Counted from the stretch's first letter, positions 54,444 through 63,935 are shown. The stretch is DNA of 64,000 nucleotides from Pachyseris speciosa (GCA_016490735.1 JAEMWC010000094.1:1442501-1506500); one strand, 5' to 3'. Program-made: numbers and translations. The notes: a model not told the origin generated them from the sequence alone.

Positions 54444-55421
54444 ATGGGAGTTTTCAATTCTCCACAAAATCAAGACAATAAAGGTGATACTGGTGCAATT
54501 GGTCCTAAAGGTGATAAAGGTGATAGAGGTCTAATTGGTCCAAAAGGTGATGGATTTACATTAACACAAGATGGCCACTATGATCTTGGAAACAACAAGA
54601 AATTGATAAATGTTGATGAAGGAACTGATGATAATGATTGTGTCACAAAAAAACAACTTGATCTGAAGTTAGATAGAGCTACTTTTGTTATTTCCAACTC
54701 TCTTCCTGGTGTACCAGTCCTTGATGGAATTTCTATTGCTCTCATCCCAGCTCTCTCTGTTTTAACATCTGATACAAACGATAGAGTCTCAAGATGGGTT
54801 GATCCTGTTAATAATGTCACTTTTACACAAACTTCTAATTCGAAAAAACCATTGTTACTGAGAGATTCAGTCAAGAAAAAGTTTTTCATACGTTTCGATG
54901 GCAGTGATGACTACTTGGAGAACAGTTCATTTGATGTTTCTAAAGTTGCTGGACGGAGTGGAAATACTTGTACTGTTATAATCATTGCAAATACAAAACA
55001 AACAAAATGTCAATCACAATTTCAATGGGGTAAGGGTGCTGTTAGATTTGGTGTTCATCTGCCTTGGATTAATGGAGTATGTTATATTGATTTCGGTTCT
55101 ACATCAAATGGAAGACTCGCTGTTTCTTCTTTGGCCAATCTGACGGGAAATATTGAAGTTTTTACTGTTCGAGTTGATGGTCATAATATGGAATTTTTCA
55201 GAGGTATTTCATCAATGACACCAGTTGGAACAGGATCAATTTCAGCAACATTGACTGGTAGTGCACAAGAAATGTTTATTGGTTGTCAAGTTCATACAGA
55301 TGGTTCTGCAATTAATTTTTGTGAAATGGATCTTTATGCTTTTGCTGTTTGGCAGAAATCTCTGTCTAATGATGAATTAAAAAATATGTTCCGTTTCCTT
55401 GAAGATTGTTTCGATCTTTGA
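54444..55421 (+). CDS. Collagen-like protein with LamG-like domain (inner copy)
   Basis: 325 residues, intact. Short collagen stem (GDTGAIGPKGDKGDRGLIGPKG, ~13-35), one tail-fibre-like repeat (LGNNKKLINVDEG...CVTKKQLD), then from ~92 a concanavalin/LamG-like sandwich (FFIRFDGSDDYLEN, CTVIIIANTKQ, MDLYAFAVWQKSLSNDELKNMF). Its first ~90 residues equal those of the outer copy at 57403-57676, whereas the sandwich differs at many positions. Likely a second attachment protein. TAATCTAA precedes it. Confidence 0.8.
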   Translation: MGVFNSPQNQDNKGDTGAIGPKGDKGDRGLIGPKGDGFTLTQDGHYDLGNNKKLINVDEGTDDNDCVTKKQLDLKLDRATFVISNSLPGVPVLDGISIALIPALSVLTSDTNDRVSRWVDPVNNVTFTQTSNSKKPLLLRDSVKKKFFIRFDGSDDYLENSSFDVSKVAGRSGNTCTVIIIANTKQTKCQSQFQWGKGAVRFGVHLPWINGVCYIDFGSTSNGRLAVSSLANLTGNIEVFTVRVDGHNMEFFRGISSMTPVGTGSISATLTGSAQEMFIGCQVHTDGSAINFCEMDLYAFAVWQKSLSNDELKNMFRFLEDCFDL

Positions 55422-55439
55422 ATTATGTAATCAATTATT

Positions 55440-55859
55440 ATGAAGCAGATTATAAGATTTGTACGATGGTTCATTCGGGATGCTGAACGGAAAAACCCTG
55501 GTGTTGATAAGAGGATTTTGAAATCAGCTTTGGTTTATCAGTTTCTATATCACAAACATTTCAACAAATATATTGAAGTGAGAGATATTATCCAGGAGCA
55601 TATAGGCATTGGATTAATCGGTCCCGGTGAAGGCTGCTTAACACATTTTTTGGAGCATACTCTTGGTTGGATTGATACATTACAGACACATGGTATATTA
55701 CACGATGCCTTCGGTAGGTTTTATGTCAAACATGCACTTGATAGAGGATATTCTTATGCTCTACCGTCTTTCTTGACGACTAAAATTAGTAAGTTATCAC
55801 CTCTAAGTGGGCAATTGTCTGGTTTGTGGTACTGTGTGTTGAACAGAATCGTTATATAA
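55440..55859 (+). CDS. Conserved Polinton protein of unknown function (inner copy)
   Basis: 139 residues, identical to the outer copy at 36599-37018, so both are probably functional or very recently separated. Features: basic N-terminal helix, GPGEGCLTHFLEHTLGW centre. No recognised family. 18 bp after the LamG-like gene and 9 bp before the two-TM gene. Confidence 0.65.
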   Translation: MKQIIRFVRWFIRDAERKNPGVDKRILKSALVYQFLYHKHFNKYIEVRDIIQEHIGIGLIGPGEGCLTHFLEHTLGWIDTLQTHGILHDAFGRFYVKHALDRGYSYALPSFLTTKISKLSPLSGQLSGLWYCVLNRIVI

Positions 55860-55868
55860 GCATATTGT

Positions 55869-56354
55869 ATGAAAGAGCGAAAAAGCATATTCAGCTGGAA
55901 CCATATTTCAGGTGAATTAACAGAAGATCAGGTAAATGAATTAAAAGCCTATTACCACACATATCACAGAAAGTGTTGGGCTCATAAACAGGCTGTTAAA
56001 AGGTTCAAAAAATGGAAATTACTGGGGAATTCCTTGTCCATCATCTTTGCAACTGGGGGTCTCGCCACAAGTGTGGCAACAGGTGGTGTTAGTTTGGTAG
56101 CCATCAGTACAGCAGCACTTTTGATACAAGGGTGGATGAAGCATAAAAACCTAGATTTGAAAATCCAGAATTGCACATATGCTTATCAAAGCTATCAACA
56201 TCTACTCAATTCAATAAAAGACAAGTTGAGAAGTGGTGATTTTGATGCTTCAAGTATACAAATCTCAATGAAGAATATTGATGATTATGTGACTGACAAT
56301 AGTCCAATTATTGATAAGTACCTACTGAAATATGATGAAAAATTCACTGTTTGA
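55869..56354 (+). CDS. Conserved protein with two membrane segments (inner copy)
   Basis: 161 residues. Same layout as the outer copy: basic helix, hydrophobic pair (LGNSLSIIFATGGLATS, GVSLVAISTAALLIQGW), helical tail. Differs from the outer copy at about 20 positions, mostly in the hydrophobic pair and the tail. SLATT-like arrangement; could be a membrane-acting or egress protein (inference). Confidence 0.6.
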   Translation: MKERKSIFSWNHISGELTEDQVNELKAYYHTYHRKCWAHKQAVKRFKKWKLLGNSLSIIFATGGLATSVATGGVSLVAISTAALLIQGWMKHKNLDLKIQNCTYAYQSYQHLLNSIKDKLRSGDFDASSIQISMKNIDDYVTDNSPIIDKYLLKYDEKFTV

Positions 56355-56982
56355 TAATACGAATAATCTTATCAAATATTAACAATAGAATCTCAACCCA
56401 ATACTGATCATAAAATTTCAGTGTTTTCTTTGAGTTGGTTAATATGATATACTCATAAGGCAGATCCATCATCATAAATAATTGTTTCAGAATGAATTTG
56501 GTGTTTATCATTCTTTTACGATTCTTATTCACCGAAGGGATGATAGTGTCTATCTCCTTGAATATTCTTAATATTTTACCCTTATCTTTTACTGAAATTT
56601 GAAATCTATTCTTGCAACATATACCATTTATCACATTTTCAATATGGTACTTCCGATGATATATAGATTTCCGCTTTATTTTATACATATTATTATGAAA
56701 GTCAACGTACTCTCTGCAATAGTCATAGCCGTGGACTGAACCACAATTTGTACAAACATTTTCACCATTGTCATTAATCATTTTCTGATTATCACAACAT
56801 GTTTCATTTTTGACACTATGTTCTGCTATCTTCTGATCACATAAAGGACATATTAGATATTTTTCTACTTCAACAAAATATTCGTGAATATCTGGATTAC
56901 AAAAATCATTTACCATCTGGCTACCTGACCTGATTTGAGAGGGCTTTTCCAAGGCCCGGAGATTTCTTTCTTTATTCTCCAT
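56344..56982 (-). CDS. VLTF3-like cysteine-rich protein (inner copy)
   Basis: 212 residues starting at ATG 56982, inside the right TIR. The first ~25 residues are the same as in PolB because the TIR extends into both genes. Zinc-ribbon-like cysteines: CPLC, CC, CTNCG; then KSIYHRKYHIENVI and ILRIFKEIDTIIPSVNKNRKRMINTKFILKQL. The order (zinc ribbon, Y.RK.H, a helical end with a conserved basic stretch) is like VLTF3 late transcription factors of NCLDV. If correct it would switch on the late genes. Other zinc-ribbon proteins cannot be excluded. Confidence 0.6.
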   Translation of the reverse strand: MENKERNLRALEKPSQIRSGSQMVNDFCNPDIHEYFVEVEKYLICPLCDQKIAEHSVKNETCCDNQKMINDNGENVCTNCGSVHGYDYCREYVDFHNNMYKIKRKSIYHRKYHIENVINGICCKNRFQISVKDKGKILRIFKEIDTIIPSVNKNRKRMINTKFILKQLFMMMDLPYEYIILTNSKKTLKFYDQYWVEILLLIFDKIIRIIKQ

Positions 56983-57402
56983 AATAACCTAAAGCAACAT
57001 TTCTTTAAGTGTTTTTTATATCATAAGGGTACTTAAATAGATGACCTTGACCTTGACAGTACCCATTATTGCCGAGACTATTGAAATCAGCCGTTTCTCC
57101 ATGAATACTGTTGATTTATACTCATTACTCCCGAGACTATTGAAATCAGCCGTTTCTCCATGAATACTGTTGATTTATAAATTAAGTACTATTTTTCTGA
57201 GAAAGTTGCGTATGATAATTTTCCTAGAAATTGACCTTGGAAAATGCGCTAGCTCATACATGATGTGAAAACCATGTCTGATTCCACATGATGTATGAAT
57301 TATGAAAAATTTGACCTTGGAAAATGCGTTGTTGTGAAAAATTTGACCTTGGAAAATGCGTTGTTGTGAAAATGCGTGAGGACCCCCAAGTACTATACTA
57401 CT
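56907..57402 (-). repeat. Inner Polinton right terminal inverted repeat (496 bp)
   Basis: Inverted copy of 37750-38304 with one 59-bp unit fewer. Contains TTTTATA (57014-57020) and TGACCTTGACCTTGA (57042-57056), the complement of the TATA and AGGTCA elements. Confidence 0.9.
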
Positions 57403-57408
57403 CTGGTA
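57403..57408 (+). repeat. Target site duplication, right copy
   Basis: CTGGTA, identical to 37744-37749. Confidence 0.95.
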
Positions 57409-57676
57409 CACCAGGAAGAGAGTTGGAAATAACAAAAGTAGCTCTATCTAACTTCAGATCAAGTTGTTTTTTTGTGACACAATCATTATCATCAGTTCCT
57501 TCATCAACATTTATCAATTTCTTGTTGTTTCCAAGATCATAGTGGCCATCTTGTGTTAATGTAAATCCATCACCTTTTGGACCAATTAGACCTCTATCAC
57601 CTTTATCACCTTTAGGACCAATTGCACCAGTATCACCTTTATTGTCTTGATTTTGTGGAGAATTGAAAACTCCCAT
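57403..57676 (-). pseudogene. LamG-like fibre gene, 5' part (outer copy)
   Basis: ATG at 57676; ~90 codons with the collagen stem and one repeat, ending at the insertion point inside ISNSLPGVP. The remainder is at 37037-37749. Residues are identical to the start of the inner copy. Confidence 0.85.
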
Positions 57677-57693
57677 TATAATATTAATTTAGA

Positions 57694-60600
57694 TTAATTC
57701 ATAACCACTTCAAGTGTGAATGTTGTATCAAATGCACCTGTATTAGGATGTGAATAATCAATGATTAAATAGCCTCTCGATAATGATTTGTTGATATTGA
57801 CCGTTGTGATGTTTCTACTCATAGTATTATGTCTGTGTTCATAAATAGTTGCTGGTAATGGCAAAGGCCTACCACCTTCAGCTTTTGTCTTGAAGTAGAA
57901 TATTCCGGGGTTTGTTCCTTGTAATACATACATTTTCTTAATATAAAAGTTATTGTTATGAATGACTAAAAAATCAGAGCCATTTATCAATACAGGCTTT
58001 AAAACATTCTTATTATGTCCTCGTTTGGCTTTGACAGAGCAATTTAAATATTGTATTTGACCGATTATTCCATTCCCATTCAAATCTAGATCACCTCCTA
58101 ATTTTGGCTGATAGAGAGCAAATCCTCCGAGATCGAAAGCTGTTTCCATAATTACACCTGTAACGCTTGAACGAAATAGATTCAAACTATTATTATGAAT
58201 TCTATAGCCATTCAGATTTAAATCACCGCCAAGTTTAGCCTCACTTATAAGAAAGCTGTTCATATTAATGTTATTTAGCATTGTCAATTCACCATTTTGA
58301 CCATCAAATAAGTTTGATGAATTATTAATCAAGGCATGTCCATTCAAATCTAAATCAGTTTGTAATTGTATTTTTTCATTCACGATTTTATAAGCTTCTG
58401 CGAAGTCGTAAACACTTGATGGAACGTCTACAGCTTCAAAATCAATACCATATGCAACACAATGAACTTTGTACTTATTTGGATAAGTTGGGTTAGCATT
58501 AATATGAATCGTACAATATAAATATTCAGGTGGTGAACTTGCTGATGGTTTTTCAATCCATAATAAATATCTCGAATGATCTTCATTTCTGTTATCAAAT
58601 TTTCTCCCTACAGTTTTATGAATTGTAATTCCACCAGTTGCACTGAATGTTACACTACTAAGATTCATTCCTTCATAATCAGGAAATAGCCATTCAAGAA
58701 TGAAAGTGTATTTTCCATCTTTTATTGTGTACATATTAAATCCAATTCTAGCTCTGTAAATATGATTAGCTTCTTTATTCAAGTCTATATCAATGACCTT
58801 TTTTGAAATCAAATGTGGTGAACGAGGTAAATTGACATATCCATTGACTTTCAAGCCATATTCAGTACTGACTTCATCAATATCATTCATCAAATATTTG
58901 AAAGCATTCTTTGGATGAGAAGCAGATGAAATATGACTTTTTTCTAATTGATCTAAATTTACGGCATCAGTTTTATTTGTTCCTTCTTTTAAGTCAATGA
59001 TTTTATGCCCTCCAAGTTTCATATCTGCTGCCATCGCATTTGTTCCATTCAATAATAAAGTGTTTGCTCTGATGGTTTGTGAAGCTCGATTTAAAACTCT
59101 AAAGTTCACTGCATCAGTTTCATTCACCACGTCCGCTAAATTAGTCACTCTATTTCCACCCATCGACAAATCGCCATACATTGCAGTCGAACCGTCTCGT
59201 CGGAGAAAATATTCGTCAGTATAACGTTTTGTCGCCGCATCGTCTGCGTTGACGGGTGGAGCAAGATCAGTAATGGCATTGTTGTTCATATTCAGATTTT
59301 GTTGTGCAATCATATCGAGTTTGGTTTGCAACCTCTGGTCCACATAACTTTTGTTTACAGCGTCTTGTGGGTTTGAGGGGTTATCCTGCAGGTTGAGGAT
59401 TTTGTTTAGTTTCATGTCAATATTACTACCAAACGCAACATGGCCGTTTTCAATTTCATAAGCTGGGTCATGGACAAAGTAAGACAAGTTGGTATGAAAG
59501 CCATAGGCCCCATAAACGATGATATGTGTTTTGGTGTTAGACGCAGGAGCTGTGCTGGAAAGTTCCACCTGTATTGCCGCTTGACCACCACTGGTTTTTT
59601 CGATTCGGAAAAGTTTTTTCATGTAACCATCAACGTGTGGTGTTTTGAGAAAAGGTTTTTGAAACGGCTGTCCCGCATCTCGTATATTTACAGTTGGAAG
59701 GGTTAAATCGACTGTTGCACTTCTTGGGTCTGATGGTGAGTAAAACTCAACAACAAAAGTGTACTGACTGTTTCTCAAAGATGTCACATTAAAACGAATT
59801 TTGGATGTAAAGTTACCACTATGTGAAATGATAAAAGACAATGACGACTTGTTTATGTGATAAGGTGATCTGTCAAAATTCTCAATTTGAAGGTTTTCCG
59901 CACCACTGACTACAGAAGACTTGGATTTGTCTTTTAACAGAAAAGCGAATGGGTTGCGTTGAGTACCAGATGCTGATAAAATAAGGTCATCAACATACTT
60001 TTTGTTGGCAGAATCTTTATCAGAGTTTGGAGTCTCAACATTTGTTATTTTATTGTCACCCATGTCAAGATCACCAGTCATTGCAACACTTCCATCTTTT
60101 TTAAGAAATGGTGAAACATCAATGCCAGTAATGCCAGCAATTTCAGTATCAACATACCCCTTTGTGGCTGAATCATTGTTTGCTGTTGGCGCTGCTACAT
60201 TAGTCAATTTGTTACCTCCAAGATTCAAATCAGAAGTCATCGCAACGCTTCCATTTAGTTTCAAAAAATTATTGTTCACATAGTTTCTATTTACAGCTGA
60301 ATAACCGAATATTGGGTTATCTGGTATGCCAAACAGATCATTTCTATTCATACTAACAGGTGCATAAATTACACCGCCTGTGTTTTTATCAAGAAAATTA
60401 GCTGTTTTATTATCAACATAGCTTTTGTTTACAACATCTTGTGGGTTTGAGGGGTTATCCTGTAGGTTGATGATTTTGTTTAATTTCATGTCAATATTAC
60501 CACCGAATGCAACATTACCATTTTCAATTTCAAAAACAGGATCGTGAATATGTGATAAAATAATATTTGAAAATCCGTAAACACCATAAACTATAACATA

Positions 60601-61341
60601 ATGTTTTTTATTATTTTGTAAATATGGCGAAATCAACAATAACTCCATTGATGTGGAACCATGACTTGTTTTTTCAAGGAAGAATATTCTCTTAAGATAA
60701 CCATCAACAAGATGAGTCTTTGGAAATGCTCTTTTTATTGAATCCTTTCTTTCAATTAAATTTGATGACAGATTGTCGTCATCGACTGTTGCATTATTTG
60801 GGCTACCATCAGTATAAAACTCAACAACTAAAGTGTACTTTGAAACTTCCAATTGTGACAAATCAAAACGAAGAACAGTTGTAAGACCAGCAGAAGGAAT
60901 AACAAAAGACAAGGCTTTTTTATTTATTGAGTAAGGGCTTTTATTATAGACTTCTAATTGTAGATTATTCGCATTTCTAAGAATAGTTGTTTTTGATATA
61001 TCTTCAAGAAGAAATTTAAATGGATTAACACGTGTTCCTTCAATTGATAAAACAGCATCATTAACATATCCCAAGTTAGTAGAATCATAATGATTTACTG
61101 GATCACTAATATTTGTCAAACGTTTATTTTCAATGTCATAATTACCATCTTGTGTTAATTTGAATCCATCACCTTTGGGACCAACAGCTCCAGTAGCTCC
61201 TTGTGGACCAATTGCACCTGTATTACCTTTTGGACCTCTATCACCTTTTTCACCTTTGGGACCAATTGGACCTGCAGGGCCTCTTTCACCAGTTCCAGTT
61301 TCTGTTTTATCTTGATTTATTTGAGCATTAAAAACTCCCAT
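57694..61341 (-). CDS. Fibre with collagen-like stem and phage-tail-fibre-like repeats (outer copy, intact)
   Basis: 1215 residues in one frame. Collagen-like triplets ~18-58, then repeated units ending DxxNKxYVD or DSATKGYVD (for example NNDSATKGYVD, NPQDAVNKSYVD, DDAATKRYTDEY) separated by three beta-rich ~150-residue domains. The tip (about residues 1050-1215) starts after repeated GGDLNLNG/GGDLDLNG units and ends FTLEVVMN. Repeats with YVD ends are characteristic of bacteriophage tail fibres (Phage_fiber_2-like), here in a eukaryotic transposon. Predicted spike protein. Confidence 0.85.
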   Translation of the reverse strand: MGVFNAQINQDKTETGTGERGPAGPIGPKGEKGDRGPKGNTGAIGPQGATGAVGPKGDGFKLTQDGNYDIENKRLTNISDPVNHYDSTNLGYVNDAVLSIEGTRVNPFKFLLEDISKTTILRNANNLQLEVYNKSPYSINKKALSFVIPSAGLTTVLRFDLSQLEVSKYTLVVEFYTDGSPNNATVDDDNLSSNLIERKDSIKRAFPKTHLVDGYLKRIFFLEKTSHGSTSMELLLISPYLQNNKKHYVIVYGVYGFSNIILSHIHDPVFEIENGNVAFGGNIDMKLNKIINLQDNPSNPQDVVNKSYVDNKTANFLDKNTGGVIYAPVSMNRNDLFGIPDNPIFGYSAVNRNYVNNNFLKLNGSVAMTSDLNLGGNKLTNVAAPTANNDSATKGYVDTEIAGITGIDVSPFLKKDGSVAMTGDLDMGDNKITNVETPNSDKDSANKKYVDDLILSASGTQRNPFAFLLKDKSKSSVVSGAENLQIENFDRSPYHINKSSLSFIISHSGNFTSKIRFNVTSLRNSQYTFVVEFYSPSDPRSATVDLTLPTVNIRDAGQPFQKPFLKTPHVDGYMKKLFRIEKTSGGQAAIQVELSSTAPASNTKTHIIVYGAYGFHTNLSYFVHDPAYEIENGHVAFGSNIDMKLNKILNLQDNPSNPQDAVNKSYVDQRLQTKLDMIAQQNLNMNNNAITDLAPPVNADDAATKRYTDEYFLRRDGSTAMYGDLSMGGNRVTNLADVVNETDAVNFRVLNRASQTIRANTLLLNGTNAMAADMKLGGHKIIDLKEGTNKTDAVNLDQLEKSHISSASHPKNAFKYLMNDIDEVSTEYGLKVNGYVNLPRSPHLISKKVIDIDLNKEANHIYRARIGFNMYTIKDGKYTFILEWLFPDYEGMNLSSVTFSATGGITIHKTVGRKFDNRNEDHSRYLLWIEKPSASSPPEYLYCTIHINANPTYPNKYKVHCVAYGIDFEAVDVPSSVYDFAEAYKIVNEKIQLQTDLDLNGHALINNSSNLFDGQNGELTMLNNINMNSFLISEAKLGGDLNLNGYRIHNNSLNLFRSSVTGVIMETAFDLGGFALYQPKLGGDLDLNGNGIIGQIQYLNCSVKAKRGHNKNVLKPVLINGSDFLVIHNNNFYIKKMYVLQGTNPGIFYFKTKAEGGRPLPLPATIYEHRHNTMSRNITTVNINKSLSRGYLIIDYSHPNTGAFDTTFTLEVVMN

Positions 61342-61358
61342 TATACAATCTTGTTAGA

Positions 61359-61577
61359 TTAATCTTCCAAGAATTCAGGTGGTATGGTTTCATAGATGAC
61401 AGGTAGTCTCTTATTGTTTTTCAATACTTTTTGTGTCCTCCTGTATACTTCCATTTTCATTTTTTCAGCGATTTCAAATGGTGTTTCAACAGCAGCGTCA
61501 GGTTTGATCAATTTTTCGATTCTTTCTGTTCTGGGATTCTCCTGTTTTTCTGGATTTTGAAAATTGTTGATTGCCAT
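61359..61577 (-). CDS. Small charged protein between ATPase and fibre (outer copy)
   Basis: 72 residues, intact: MAINNFQNPEKQ, FEIAEKMKMEVYRRTQ, RLPVIYETIPPEF. No recognised domain; helical. Conserved position in both elements. Confidence 0.6.
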   Translation of the reverse strand: MAINNFQNPEKQENPRTERIEKLIKPDAAVETPFEIAEKMKMEVYRRTQKVLKNNKRLPVIYETIPPEFLED

Positions 61578-61593
61578 ATAATATTAGATTAGA

Positions 61594-62231
61594 TTAAACA
61601 GCACCATAAAAATTTCTCTTGATTGTTTTCATCGGCTTGTCGACATAACAGAAGGAATATGGTTTTTTGGTTGCTTCAATGTATTTCTTCTTGTCGATTC
61701 CAAGCTCCTGTGCAATCAAGTTCCTTTCTCTTGAGGATGGGAAATCATAAAGGCAGAAGTGACTGCAATTGAGTCTGATTGATTTTGGGCATCCATAGAA
61801 TGACTGTGTGAGATATATGACTGAACAGTTCTTGTGTCTCCCCTGAATGAAATAGCTGATTATCTGATCTTGTTTCTTGTCAGTGACAAATCATCAAAAA
61901 CAACCAATCGCTGCAAATCTGTGTCTTTTATTTGTTCAACTGGCAATATCTCTTCTTGACTGCAAACCAAGGCAGGATATCCAATGTGACTGCTTATTTC
62001 ATCCATTACTTTCCGAAGATATTGATATTTGTCTTGATCCAAATTTTTTGCATAAAGATGTATCTGATCATAATAAACCAACGGTTCCATAATCAGATGC
62101 ATGAACAATGTTGTCTTTCCAGATCCAGAATTACCAGCCAGCAGCATCCTGAAAGTGTCTTTTGGCATATACGGATACAACTGTCTGAATGAATTCTTTA
62201 AACCCTGAATATCATAATTAGGGATTTCCAT
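61594..62231 (-). pseudogene. A32-type packaging ATPase, frameshifted (outer copy)
   Basis: Same as 49839-50477 but one base shorter: after the Walker B VVFDD the T-run near 61890 is shorter and the frame shifts, ending early at 61860. The rest continues in another frame to 61594. Walker A GNSGSGKTT is intact. Confidence 0.85.
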
Positions 62232-62261
62232 ATGTAAATAGTTTAGATTAGTCTAACACAA

Positions 62262-63131
62262 TTGTATATGGATATAGAACGAATGAAAAGGCTTCTAAAA
62301 AGTGGAATTGAAGCCGGAAATAAAACTAGAGAAGTTCGTGATGTTATCAAGACTTATGAATACAGAAAACAGGATGCTTATGATACAACATCAGAATTAC
62401 TGAAACCCTCTATTGATGTCCAGAAGAGTGTGAAAGAAAGTGTCGACGAAAAACAGGATGAAGTTATTAAACAGTTGAAAAAGAATCAAAAAGCCTTGAC
62501 ATCTGGTTTCGAAGATCTTATGCTGATGAACACGTTACCTGAATCAGTACCAATGAAAACAACATTACCAATTGATTACAAACCTAAAATGATGACTGAA
62601 ACAGAATCACCATATAAGTCAGATCTTGACAAAGGTTTTTCACTTGAGGATATTCAAACATTGATGAAACATAAATTGCCTCCTCCATCACAGATATTTA
62701 AATCATATATGGATGGTGAAATCGACATCGACAAGTATGATAAAATGATTGGTAAATTAACCCAAGATGTTGGAATAAAAAAAGCTCATCTATCACAAAC
62801 CAAAACGAAGAAGGATAAAAATAAAGAAAAGATATATGAATTGACTCAAGAGATCAAATTATTGCAAAAGTACCGAAAAAGAATTAACGCCGTTGAGGAA
62901 GGTGCACAAACTATTGGTTCAGGCATGGGAAGAAGAGGTGCAATGGGTTCAAGGGATGCATTTTTGGGTGACATGCTTTCAAGACTACAGTTGCTTGGTG
63001 GATCTATTTCAGCCGGCAACAATAGCATGGGTGTAAGAAATGAATTCACAAATATATTGCATACATTAAACAGACTGGGAATCCTGAAAACCGGTGAGCT
63101 AAATAAAATAATGATGAAATATCTAATGTAA
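62262..63131 (+). CDS. Minor virion / scaffold-like protein (outer copy, intact)
   Basis: 289 residues in one frame. N-terminal helix (MYMDIERMKRLLKSGIEAGN), central proline-containing region (MKHKLPPPSQIFKSYMDGEIDIDKYDKMIG), coiled-coil-like KTKKDKNKEKIYELTQEIKL, and a C-terminal GSRDAFLGDMLSRLQLLGG. It shows the full form of the gene broken in the inner copy. Divergent from the ATPase with a 30-bp gap. Confidence 0.65.
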   Translation: MYMDIERMKRLLKSGIEAGNKTREVRDVIKTYEYRKQDAYDTTSELLKPSIDVQKSVKESVDEKQDEVIKQLKKNQKALTSGFEDLMLMNTLPESVPMKTTLPIDYKPKMMTETESPYKSDLDKGFSLEDIQTLMKHKLPPPSQIFKSYMDGEIDIDKYDKMIGKLTQDVGIKKAHLSQTKTKKDKNKEKIYELTQEIKLLQKYRKRINAVEEGAQTIGSGMGRRGAMGSRDAFLGDMLSRLQLLGGSISAGNNSMGVRNEFTNILHTLNRLGILKTGELNKIMMKYLM

Positions 63132-63137
63132 AAGTAT

Positions 63138-63922
63138 ATGACAGAAATTTCATTACGATTCAACAGTAAAAACAGAGACAAAATTGGTGTCAGTAAGAGT
63201 CATGATTTTGAAAAAAGATTTAATTCACCTCTTAAATTAACGAATGATTTAAAATATGAAATGGCTGTGAATGTCATCAATATGACATACAGTTGGTACA
63301 ATATCAGAGATATTTTTGGGAATAATCAAATTAAATACAGCTATGACAAAGGTGTAAACTGGGAAACAATAACATTCGTTAACGGGATGTATTCATACGA
63401 CGATATCAATAGTTACATTCATGAGTATATGAGTAAAAATAGCCATGTACTTAATCCATCTGAAACAGACAAAAAAAATTCAAGTATGGTATTAACATGT
63501 ATTTCGTTTTGTCAACATATCGCATTTTGATTGAACTCAATGAAAATTATCGTGTGGATCTGAGGAATCTTGATTTCAGAAAACTTATCGGTTTCGATTC
63601 AAAATTAGTTCCAGCCACAGAATATGGAACAAATCTACCTGATATTACAAGAGGAGTAGATGAAATTTATATCAATTGTGATTTGGTGACAGATAGCATT
63701 GTTGATGGAAATAGCACAAATACAATCGCTGTTATTCCTGTCACAGATCTCGTTAGAAGTTTACCTTTCACTTACAAACCTCGTTTTCTTTCATGGAATC
63801 CAGTCTCAACACATAATATCAGCTCAATACGCTTTTATGTCACAGACTCTTCTAGAGCTCCAGTCGATTTAAATGGGATAGATTGGTATATTGAGTTGTT
63901 CTTGAGAAGTGTGGAATTATAA
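63138..63922 (+). pseudogene. Penton / minor capsid protein, frameshifted (outer copy)
   Basis: Matches 48187-48972 but one base shorter; the frame shifts in an A8 run near 63471-63478. N-terminal (63138-63530) and C-terminal (63497-63922) parts are otherwise nearly identical to the inner copy. Confidence 0.8.
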
Positions 63923-63935
63923 AACCTAATAGTAT

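Larger units (their letters stand above)
37750..57402 (+). mobile_element. Inner Polinton/Maverick element, complete, 19,653 bp
   Basis: Begins AGTAGTATAGTACTTGG and ends with the complement, is flanked by a perfect 6-bp duplication, and carries the full Polinton gene set: PolB, integrase, protease, A32-type ATPase, major and penton capsid proteins, plus PLA2 and fibre genes. This is the architecture of adintoviruses, the virus group related to Maverick elements. Frameshifts affect the integrase, protease, zinc-ribbon/PLA2, AT-hook, minor virion, small and fibre genes, and there is a stop in the capsid gene. PolB, the ATPase, penton and the terminal genes are open. Confidence 0.95.

Noticed and set aside
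35084..57402. A single large element with giant inverted repeats
   Set aside because: The 6-bp duplication and the split fibre gene show two elements, one inside the other; the inverted similarity comes from their opposite orientations.
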